From contig CAMBBY010000145.1 of assembly GCA_945863825.1 (NCBI GenBank), forward strand, positions 1 through 5,146: a stretch of DNA of 5,146 bases, written 5' to 3'. Source of the DNA: an uncultured Prevotella sp. Its GTDB lineage: Bacteria > Bacteroidota > Bacteroidia > Bacteroidales > Bacteroidaceae. How positions within the stretch are numbered: position 1 is the stretch's first letter; every line of letters begins with the position of its first letter. The position numbers and the translations under genes are program-made. Below the pieces are notes generated by a model. That model searched no databases. It was given only the letters and a program-made list of their open reading frames with translations, and had not been told where the DNA came from. Below are positions 1-5,100 of this stretch, one piece after another.

Positions 1-102
1 CTGAAAAACAGCGCCGACTATGAAAATTTTATAGATGACGAAATTCAGAATAAGAAAAAGCTGAAGGATGCAGAAGCTGCCATGGGACAGAAAAAGAAAT
101 AG
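1..102 (+). CDS. 3' end of an unrecognised gene (C-terminal 33 residues)
   Basis: A reading frame is open from the first base of the window and closes at TAG (100-102), giving 33 residues. It is strongly charged and hydrophilic: the first half is acidic (Y-E-N-F-I-D-D-E) and the end is lysine-rich, finishing M-G-Q-K-K-K. There is no membrane segment in this piece. Such charged tails are common at the ends of bacterial proteins and do not identify a family. The gene starts outside the window. The stop lies directly before the promoter region of the next gene, so this gene probably belongs to a separate transcription unit. That it is coding is inferred from the open frame and lysine/glutamate-rich composition; the product is unknown. 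Confidence 0.6.
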   Translation: MKNSADYENFIDDEIQNKKKLKDAEAAMGQKKK

Positions 103-159
103 GAATATTGCATATTCAAAACAAAATACGTAATTTTGCACCCATAAAAAAGAATATGC
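103..159. repeat. Short inverted repeats around the promoter
   Basis: GAATAT (103-108) and ATATTC (112-117) form a perfect 6-bp inverted repeat with a 3-nt centre, directly after the upstream stop codon. The same sequence also pairs at longer range: GCATATTC (110-117) is the exact reverse complement of GAATATGC (152-159). The first arms overlap the -33 TTG, and the far arm lies just past the expected transcription start. They could be an operator or a weak hairpin at the end of the upstream gene. There is no T-run, so an intrinsic terminator is unlikely. The arms are short and AT-rich, so chance is possible. Confidence 0.35.
108..138 (+). promoter_or_regulatory. Candidate Bacteroidetes-type promoter upstream of the first acyltransferase
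   Basis: TAATTTTG at 131-138 fits the Bacteroidetes -7 box TAnnTTTG exactly. TTG at 108-110 sits 20 nt upstream, within the spacing reported for the -33 element of the primary sigma factor in this phylum. Transcription would be expected to start near 143-147, leaving a 5' leader of about 50 nt before the ATG at 195. It is the only place between genes in this window where I found both boxes with sensible spacing. It could drive the whole downstream set of five genes. Confidence 0.55.
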
Positions 160-180
160 CCCTATCATAAAATAAAGAAT

Positions 181-186
181 AGGAGA
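181..186 (+). promoter_or_regulatory. Shine-Dalgarno sequence for the first acyltransferase
   Basis: AGGAGA lies 8 nt before the ATG at 195. It is the best Shine-Dalgarno match in the window and supports that ATG as the start. The other genes here have only weak or badly spaced matches, which is usual for Bacteroidetes. Confidence 0.6.
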
Positions 187-194
187 AATAAGAT

Positions 195-1325
195 ATGAAT
201 ACACCCACTTTAAGTCGTTCGGAATGTAATGTGCTGCGAGGACTTGCCATTATCGGCATTTTCCTGCACAACTACTGCCATTGGATAGGTTCTATCGTCA
301 AGGAGAACGAGTATCAGTATTTTCAACGCAACGTGGACTGGCTGAACCAGGTATGGGTCAATCCAGACCTCAATCTGCCGTTCCATCTCATCTCATTCTT
401 CGGACATTATGGCGTTCCAGTATTCCTCTTCCTGAGCGCATACGGACTGGTATTGAAATATGAAGCAAAGCCACATCTTGACGCCTCGACACAATTTGTC
501 AACATCAACGGAAAGACGATGTGGAACTGGAAAGAGCCGCTTCGCTTCATCCGCTATCATTATCTGAAACTCTTCAAGATGATGATTGTGGGATTCGTGG
601 CATTCACCATGCTCGACTACATCACATACGGTCCGCACAAATATGCTACGCTTGATGTTGTGGCGATGTTAGGTATGTTTAATAATATATTGCCCGACCC
701 AGACCGCATCATCTGGCCAGGACCATTCTGGTTTTTCGGATTGATGCTCCAACTCTATATTGTCTATCGTCTGTTCATCTATCGCAAACATTGGGGATTC
801 ACCGTAGGACTGATGGTAGTCTGCATAGTGATACAGATAGCGTTGGGATGGGACAATCCAGAGAGCGAGGCGATGAACCGCTACCGCTATAATTTCATGG
901 GAGGAATGTTGCCATTCGGGTTAGGTGTACTCTATGCCCGATATGGCGAGAAGATATTGATGACTTTCCATCACAACGTGACGAATTTCTTCGGCATCAT
1001 CTTCTGCTGCTCCATCATCTACAGTCTCAGCGGCAGCATGATGGGATGGACCTTCGTGCCTCTCTTCATCTGTCTGCTCAGCGTACTGACCGCCAAATTT
1101 CTTTCAGGAGTCAACAGGTTGTCAGGAGTCAACAGGATATTGGAATGGATGGGCGGCATTTCGGCGGCACTTTTCGTCTGCCACCCTATCACACGAAAGA
1201 TTTTCATCCCTATCAGCCGACAGGGAGATATGTATGCAGGTCTGCTCCTCTACATCGTATCGAGCATCTGCCTGGCTTGGTTGTTCACGCAACTGATGAA
1301 GAAAATACCAAATCCGAAGCTTTAG
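195..1325 (+). CDS. Acyltransferase-3 family integral membrane protein (376 aa)
   Basis: A polytopic membrane protein of the acyltransferase-3 family (OafA/NodX type), which moves acyl groups, usually acetyl, onto sugars of surface glycans across the inner membrane. Seen in the sequence: an N-terminal helix beginning LRGLAIIGIFLHNYCHW, with H25 and H29 as candidates for the conserved histidine. The second motif is at 70-85, G-H-Y-G-V-P-V-F-L-F-L-S-A-Y-G-L, the family's GVxxFFxLSG-like stretch. A basic segment near 118-128 (FIRYHYLKLFK) follows, then FWFFGLMLQLY at 178-188. Near the C-terminus is an H330-P331 pair (FVCHPITRK), as is common in this family. Roughly ten hydrophobic segments are visible and the length is normal. 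The start is set by the AGGAGA 8 nt upstream. Two LSGVNR copies stand in tandem at residues 303-314. The acceptor sugar and donor cannot be read from sequence. Confidence 0.88.
   Translation: MNTPTLSRSECNVLRGLAIIGIFLHNYCHWIGSIVKENEYQYFQRNVDWLNQVWVNPDLNLPFHLISFFGHYGVPVFLFLSAYGLVLKYEAKPHLDASTQFVNINGKTMWNWKEPLRFIRYHYLKLFKMMIVGFVAFTMLDYITYGPHKYATLDVVAMLGMFNNILPDPDRIIWPGPFWFFGLMLQLYIVYRLFIYRKHWGFTVGLMVVCIVIQIALGWDNPESEAMNRYRYNFMGGMLPFGLGVLYARYGEKILMTFHHNVTNFFGIIFCCSIIYSLSGSMMGWTFVPLFICLLSVLTAKFLSGVNRLSGVNRILEWMGGISAALFVCHPITRKIFIPISRQGDMYAGLLLYIVSSICLAWLFTQLMKKIPNPKL
1101..1136 (+). repeat. 18-nt tandem duplication inside the first acyltransferase gene
   Basis: Two adjacent 18-nt units (1101-1118 and 1119-1136) share TCAGGAGTCAACAGG exactly and differ only in the first codon (CTT versus TTG, both leucine). 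They encode LSGVNR twice, residues 303-314, in a short loop between hydrophobic segments near the C-terminus. The unit is a multiple of three, so the frame is kept. It looks like a small, fairly recent slippage or duplication event. Confidence 0.85.
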
Positions 1326-1335
1326 AAGCAATAGA

Positions 1336-1453
1336 AGTGAAGAACGAAGAGTGAAGAATTCAATTGCCATTGAAACTCATCCTTCGTTTTCCACCTCCAT
1401 AATAAGAATACAAACAAGAAGACAAGAGGATTCTTCACTCTTCGTTCTTCACT
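1336..1453. repeat. Perfect 24-bp inverted repeat spanning the gap between the first two acyltransferase genes
   Basis: The left arm (1336-1359) and right arm (1430-1453) are exact reverse complements over 24 bp, separated by 70 nt. The left arm begins 10 nt after the stop codon at 1325, and the right arm ends 19 nt before the ATG at 1473. Each arm is itself repetitive: GTGAAGAA occurs at 1337 and again at 1351. In RNA the arms could form a long stem with a 70-nt loop, but there is no T-run behind it, so this is not a classical intrinsic terminator. I saw no promoter of the TAnnTTTG type in the loop on either strand, and no clear target-site duplication outside the arms. It may be a dispersed intergenic repeat unit, a miniature inverted-repeat element, or an mRNA processing/stability structure. 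Confidence 0.85.
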
Positions 1454-1472
1454 CTCCACTTAGCTTACGCCT

Positions 1473-2495
1473 ATGAAGATAAAAGATATAGAACTGGCGA
1501 ATATCAGCCGATTTCGTGGTGAACTGATGGGAGCAGCCATGCTCTTCATCATCCTCTTTCATGTGGGTTTGCCACGTGAAGATACTTTCTATGGCCTTCG
1601 CCGAATGGGAAATGTGGGAGTAGATATGTTTCTCTTCCTCAGCGGAATCGGTCTGTGGTTTTCATGGGTCAAGAATCCTGACGTTAAGCGTTTCTTCATC
1701 CGCCGTTATCTCCGCATTTATCCTGCCTGGCTCATCATCGCCTGCCTCTTCTACATTCCCCGTTTTCATGGCGGAAGTACGTGGGACTGGATTTATCTCT
1801 TCGGAGAGATTTCCATCAACTGGGGTTTCTGGCTGCACGATGAGTTGAACTTCTGGTACATTCCTGCCACGATGATGCTCTATCTCTTTGCTCCAGGCTA
1901 TATGGAACTCATCAGGCGCCATCCTATCTACCGTTGGCTGCCCGTGGTCATGGTGATGTGGTGCATCCTGGTGCAATACGTTACTCCTATCCATCAGGCA
2001 GTTGGTCATCTGGAGATTTTCTGGAGCCGCGTACCGATATTCTTCATCGGAATCAACATGGGCGAGATGGTTCGCCGCAAGGATACGCTCGACGGGGCAA
2101 GCATCTGGATGATCTGGATCATGTTTCTGATGACGCTTCTCTCCAGCATTTTCCTGGAGCAGGTGAAGCATGGTCATTTCCCGCTCTTCCTGGAAAGAAT
2201 GCTCTACATCCCACTCACAGTAACCAGCATTCTGCTGCTCAACCGCATCTTCCGCCGCACTCCGAAATGGGTAAACAAGGCATTCATGTTTGTGGGCGCT
2301 TTGAGTCTGGAGGCCTACCTCATCCACATCCACTTCGTGCTCTACTATATCGAGAAATGGCATTGGAGCTATTGGCCTACCTTCTTCACCTGCATCGCCA
2401 TCACACTCCCTGCCTCCTGGATATTGGCTAAAATCGTGGGCTGGATTTCTAAGGAATTAGGCAAAATCCTGATGGAGAAGGAGAAAGGAGAATGA
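1473..2495 (+). CDS. Second acyltransferase-3 family membrane protein (340 aa)
   Basis: Another acyltransferase-3 (OafA-like) integral membrane enzyme, closer to the classic pattern than its upstream neighbour. R13 and R15-G16 lead into a hydrophobic helix ending at H30 (AMLFIILFHV). G49-V50-D51-M52-F53-L54-F55-L56-S57-G58 is the family's GVDxFFxLSG motif. F74-F75-I76-R77-R78-Y79-L80-R81-I82-Y83-P84 is the characteristic basic RRxxRIxP stretch. FWYIP (127-131) corresponds to the conserved W-x-x motif before a long helix, and the C-terminal segment SLEAYLIHIHF carries H285 and H287. The likely role is O-acylation of a surface polysaccharide or lipid-linked sugar; the substrate is not predictable. 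No Shine-Dalgarno sequence is evident before the ATG. The last residues (MEKEKGE) are encoded by a purine-rich repeat that runs on past the stop, so the C-terminal tail may be of little functional weight. Confidence 0.92.
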   Translation: MKIKDIELANISRFRGELMGAAMLFIILFHVGLPREDTFYGLRRMGNVGVDMFLFLSGIGLWFSWVKNPDVKRFFIRRYLRIYPAWLIIACLFYIPRFHGGSTWDWIYLFGEISINWGFWLHDELNFWYIPATMMLYLFAPGYMELIRRHPIYRWLPVVMVMWCILVQYVTPIHQAVGHLEIFWSRVPIFFIGINMGEMVRRKDTLDGASIWMIWIMFLMTLLSSIFLEQVKHGHFPLFLERMLYIPLTVTSILLLNRIFRRTPKWVNKAFMFVGALSLEAYLIHIHFVLYYIEKWHWSYWPTFFTCIAITLPASWILAKIVGWISKELGKILMEKEKGE

Positions 2496-2519
2496 GAAAT
2501 GAGAAGGGAGAAAGGAGAA
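2474..2519 (+). repeat. Purine-rich tract with direct repeats across the end of the second acyltransferase gene
   Basis: Of these 46 bases on the + strand, 44 are purines; the only exceptions are T at 2493 and 2500. GGAGAAAGGAGAA occurs at 2480-2492 and again at 2507-2519. The tract covers the last codons and the TGA (2493-2495) and continues into the spacer. The rest of the 100-nt spacer, to 2595, is also A/G-rich and contains AGGACTTT twice (2538-2545 and 2588-2595, the second touching the next ATG). I see no convincing promoter or terminator in the spacer. Such one-sided tracts are prone to slippage and may affect mRNA structure. Confidence 0.75.
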
Positions 2520-2595
2520 CTTTTTTGAAAAGGAAAAAGGACTTTGGAAAAGGGCAAAGAGGAACGAAAGGAAAAAATAATCAAAATAGGACTTT

Positions 2596-3513
2596 ATGAA
2601 AGAAAAAGAAATAGATAATATAGAAAAGGACAGTAAGGGCTTGTCTGCTCTGATGCGTCTCATTCGCCCGAAACAATGGATCAAGAACGGCTTTATCTTT
2701 ATGCCGCTCTTCTTTGGCGGAGAACTTTTCAATACCGGTGCCCTGCTGGCAGGAGTCATCGCCTTCCTTGCCTATAGTTTTGCAGCTTCCAGCATCTACT
2801 GTTTCAACGACATTTACGATGTGGAGGCAGACCGACGTCATCCCGTGAAATGCCATCGCCCGATAGCTTCCGGAGCCGTATCGGTAAAACAGGCGTATGG
2901 ACTGATGTTTCTGATGCTGATACTCTCCATCGGTTTCAGCAGTCTGTTGGATGGTTGGAAAACGATGGGCATTATCCTTTTCTACTGGTGCCTGAACTTA
3001 GGCTATTGCGCCAAGTTCAAGCAGTATGCCATCATAGACGTCTGCATCGTAGCCTTCGGTTTTGTGCTCCGTCTGCTGGCAGGTGGTGTGGCAACGGGCG
3101 TGGTACTGAGCAAGTGGATTGTGCTGATGACTTTCCTCATCACCCTCTTCATGAGCTTTGCCAAGCGCCGCGATGATGTGATAAGAATGGAGAAGACCGG
3201 CGAGGCTCCACGCAAGAATACGAGCCGCTACAATCTGACTTTCATCAATCAGGCGATTACCATTACCGCCTCGGTCACTCTGGTCTGCTACATTATGTAC
3301 ACAGTAAGTCCGGAGGTTCTGGAACATTTCCATACCGACAAGCTCTATCTCACAACAGTTTTCGTACTGGTGGGACTCTTGCGCTACATCCAGATAGCAG
3401 TTGTTGACCAGCAGAGTGGCGACCCTACCAAGATTCTGCTCAGAGACCGCATCACCCAGGTTATCGTAGTAGCCTGGCTTGCCGCCTTCCTGTTCCTCAT
3501 CTATATCGCATAA
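2596..3513 (+). CDS. UbiA-family prenyltransferase, decaprenyl-phosphate phosphoribosyltransferase type (305 aa)
   Basis: An integral membrane UbiA-superfamily enzyme resembling mycobacterial Rv3806c, which transfers 5-phosphoribose from PRPP to a polyprenyl phosphate using Mg2+. RPKQWIKN (24-31) is the usual N-terminal signature of this branch. The first metal-binding motif is N71-D72-x-x-D75-x-x-x-D79, followed by R80, H82-P83, K85 and R88-P89-I90-A91-S92-G93. The second conserved region has D148 and then FGFVLRLLAGGVATG (R159). A further signature, K190-R191-R192-D193-D194, follows the TFLITLFMSFA helix. About nine hydrophobic helices and 305 residues fit the family. Its HPxK...RPIASG pattern and the absence of quinone or heme genes favour the phosphoribosyltransferase branch over UbiA/MenA/CtaB enzymes. 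The acceptor in Bacteroidales is probably undecaprenyl phosphate (inference). The next gene starts only 3 nt after its stop, so the two are co-transcribed and probably translationally coupled. Confidence 0.9.
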   Translation: MKEKEIDNIEKDSKGLSALMRLIRPKQWIKNGFIFMPLFFGGELFNTGALLAGVIAFLAYSFAASSIYCFNDIYDVEADRRHPVKCHRPIASGAVSVKQAYGLMFLMLILSIGFSSLLDGWKTMGIILFYWCLNLGYCAKFKQYAIIDVCIVAFGFVLRLLAGGVATGVVLSKWIVLMTFLITLFMSFAKRRDDVIRMEKTGEAPRKNTSRYNLTFINQAITITASVTLVCYIMYTVSPEVLEHFHTDKLYLTTVFVLVGLLRYIQIAVVDQQSGDPTKILLRDRITQVIVVAWLAAFLFLIYIA

Positions 3514-3516
3514 GGC

Positions 3517-4650
3517 ATGAAACGGAATACAGATTTAGATTTCATCCGATCCATTCTCATCATACTGATGATCCTCATCCATATCGTGAGTTTCGGGAAT
3601 GCTTATCCTCATCTGAAGGCAGGCATTCTCTCGTTCATGATGCCTACCTTTCTCATCATCACGGGTTATCTGGTGAACATCGGGAAAACGGGCAGGCAGT
3701 TTGGCAAATATCTGCTTTGTCTGGCTCTGCCATACGTCATCATGGTGACGGGATTTTCCGTGCTATCCTATTTCCTGCCAGTAAGAGATGGCATTACCGA
3801 ACTCTCCCTGTCGCAAATCGCCCAAAAGATCTTCGTCACTTCCATCGGTCCGTATTGGTTTATCCAGACCATGATTATCTGTGGAATCTTGTATTACGGG
3901 AGCTTCCGGGCTTGTGATATAATCAGCAAATACAGGGGGCGTTGTTCTTGCAGGAATAATAAAGAGAATGATTCTTGTAGCAATAGTAAGGAAATTGAGC
4001 CTTGCTGCAATAGTAAGGAGAATGATTCTTACAAGAATAGTAAGGAAATTGAGCCTTGCTGCAATAACAAGGGGAATGATTCTTACAGCAATATAAACAA
4101 GGGAAAGACGGAGGAGAAAACCCTGTCTTTAACAACCCGTCTTTTTCTCTTGGCGATTCTGATGCTGCTGGTCAGCAAGACCCCAGCCCTGAACATCACG
4201 GCAGCCATTTATTATTTTGCCGGAGTCGTTATCCGCCAATGCCGCATCGACTTCAACAAGGTTTTCTGCCCTACTCCTTTGGCGTTCATTCTCTGGCCTT
4301 TCATCCTCTGTCGGGAAGACCTCTATGACTGGGGGAACATTGCTGTTGCTTTCTCCTGCTGGTGCTGCATTTCTGCGCTTATGTGGTTGAACCAATATTA
4401 CAAGTCGCAAATGATAGGAAAGTCCACCTTATTATATATAGGTAAGAACACGTTGCCGATTTATCTCTTCCATCCCATCTTCACAATGGCGGCGAAATTC
4501 TATCATCCTCTGTTCGCCTTCGACAAGAGTGAAATTCTCCTGGCCGCTTTTACCATTATCCTTGCCATCGCAGGAAGCATCGCTATTGCCAAGGTTATGG
4601 AAAAAACAAAATTGGCTTATTTCTTCGGGAAAAAGGAAATACTGAGATGA
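3517..4650 (+). CDS. Third acyltransferase-3 family membrane protein with a repeat-bearing hydrophilic insert (377 aa)
   Basis: A membrane acyltransferase of the branch often annotated as fucose 4-O-acetylase-like. The N-terminus has D8-F9-I10-R11 followed by a hydrophobic helix ending in H22. Residues 43-53 read P-T-F-L-I-I-T-G-Y-L-V, equal to the family's MPxFFFISGFL segment. GPYWFIQ (111-117) precedes a long helix. GKNTLPIYLFHP near the C-terminus places H319-P320 as in related enzymes. Between hydrophobic segments, roughly residues 134-207 form an unusually long polar stretch, containing five 9-residue repeats (147-191) rich in Asn, Lys, Glu and Cys. The family normally has only a short loop there, so this looks like an insertion. 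The gene sits 3 nt after the UbiA gene and 1 nt before the HAD gene, which suggests its substrate is tied to that pathway, for example a lipid-linked sugar or the resulting glycan. The exact acceptor is unknown. Confidence 0.87.
   Translation: MKRNTDLDFIRSILIILMILIHIVSFGNAYPHLKAGILSFMMPTFLIITGYLVNIGKTGRQFGKYLLCLALPYVIMVTGFSVLSYFLPVRDGITELSLSQIAQKIFVTSIGPYWFIQTMIICGILYYGSFRACDIISKYRGRCSCRNNKENDSCSNSKEIEPCCNSKENDSYKNSKEIEPCCNNKGNDSYSNINKGKTEEKTLSLTTRLFLLAILMLLVSKTPALNITAAIYYFAGVVIRQCRIDFNKVFCPTPLAFILWPFILCREDLYDWGNIAVAFSCWCCISALMWLNQYYKSQMIGKSTLLYIGKNTLPIYLFHPIFTMAAKFYHPLFAFDKSEILLAAFTIILAIAGSIAIAKVMEKTKLAYFFGKKEILR
3955..4089 (+). repeat. Five tandem 27-nt repeats, in frame, alternating in two types
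   Basis: The units are 3955-3981, 3982-4008, 4009-4035, 4036-4062 and 4063-4089, with a decayed sixth start (AATATAAACAAG) after them. They translate as NNKENDSCS, NSKEIEPCC, NSKENDSYK, NSKEIEPCC and NNKGNDSYS. Types A and B alternate, giving a 54-nt (18-residue) higher-order period. Units 2 and 4 are identical over all 27 bases. The length is a multiple of three, so gain or loss of units would keep the acyltransferase frame. Together with C-S-C just upstream, the region has seven cysteines. The near-identity points to recent expansion, and the copy number may vary between strains. Confidence 0.93.
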
Positions 4651-4651
4651 A

Positions 4652-5100
4652 ATGAAAAATGAAATGATGAAAAAAGAAAAAATATATTGTTTCGATTTTG
4701 ACGGAACACTCACAAAGAAAGATACACTCATCGAGTTTATCAAATTCTGCATGGGGAAGACACGCTTCCTCATGGGATTCCTGCTCTACAGCCCCATCCT
4801 CGTGCTGATGAAACTGCATTTTTTCCCCAACTGGAAAGCGAAGCAGATTATTTTCAAGCACTTCTTCGGCGGTATGAGCATCGAAGATTTTGATGATTAC
4901 TGCGTCAATTTTGCTGCCAAGAATCTCTACCTGCTGCGTCTGAATGGTATTGGAAAAATACAAGAAGCCAAGCGCAAGAAAGAACGGGTATTGATCGTAA
5001 GCGCCAGTATCGACAACTGGGTGAAGCCTTTCTTCGACTTCCAAAACCTAACTGATGTGGAAGTTCTCGGCACCCAGATAGAAGTAGCCAACGGTAAAGT
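4652..5100 (+). CDS. HAD-superfamily IB phosphatase, N-terminal part, cut by the contig end
   Basis: The first 149 codons plus two bases of a haloacid dehalogenase-type hydrolase, subfamily IB (phosphoserine phosphatase-like). Motif I is FDFDGTLT, with nucleophile D15 and general acid/base D17. Motif II is VSAS, with S117 binding the phosphate, followed by IDNWVKPF as is typical of the IB group. Residues about 25-100 form the helical cap region and contain a hydrophobic stretch (FLMGFLLYSPILVLM) that may touch the membrane. Motifs III (Lys) and IV (acidic pair) are missing because genomic sequence stops at 5100; relatives of about 200 residues imply that some 50 are lost. The frame appears to continue to a stop, but those codons are adapter. 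The ATG at 4652 lies 1 nt after the upstream stop. M5 (4664) or M6 (4667) are alternative starts, since residues 1-10 are just a run of ATGAAA-like repeats. A role in dephosphorylating the UbiA product is inferred from context. Confidence 0.85.

Noticed and set aside
1336..1453. An intrinsic terminator after the first acyltransferase
   Set aside because: The stem is long, but the loop is 70 nt, the arms are only moderately GC-rich, and no T-run follows the right arm.
1662..2363. A 233-codon open frame on the minus strand opposite the second acyltransferase
   Set aside because: It is rich in His, Asp, Glu and Gln with no domain pattern, as expected from the complement of a membrane-protein gene. 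The + strand frame carries clear family motifs.
2774..2783. A second TAnnTTTG promoter box (TAGTTTTG) inside the UbiA gene
   Set aside because: It lies in coding sequence, and no -33 TTG is found at suitable spacing upstream.
3955..4089. A CRISPR array
   Set aside because: The 27-nt units are directly adjacent with no unique spacers and are translated in frame inside a gene.
3923..4135. A minus-strand repetitive Cys/Tyr-rich open frame
   Set aside because: It is only the antisense reading of the 27-nt repeats. The + strand frame is continuous with acyltransferase motifs on both sides.
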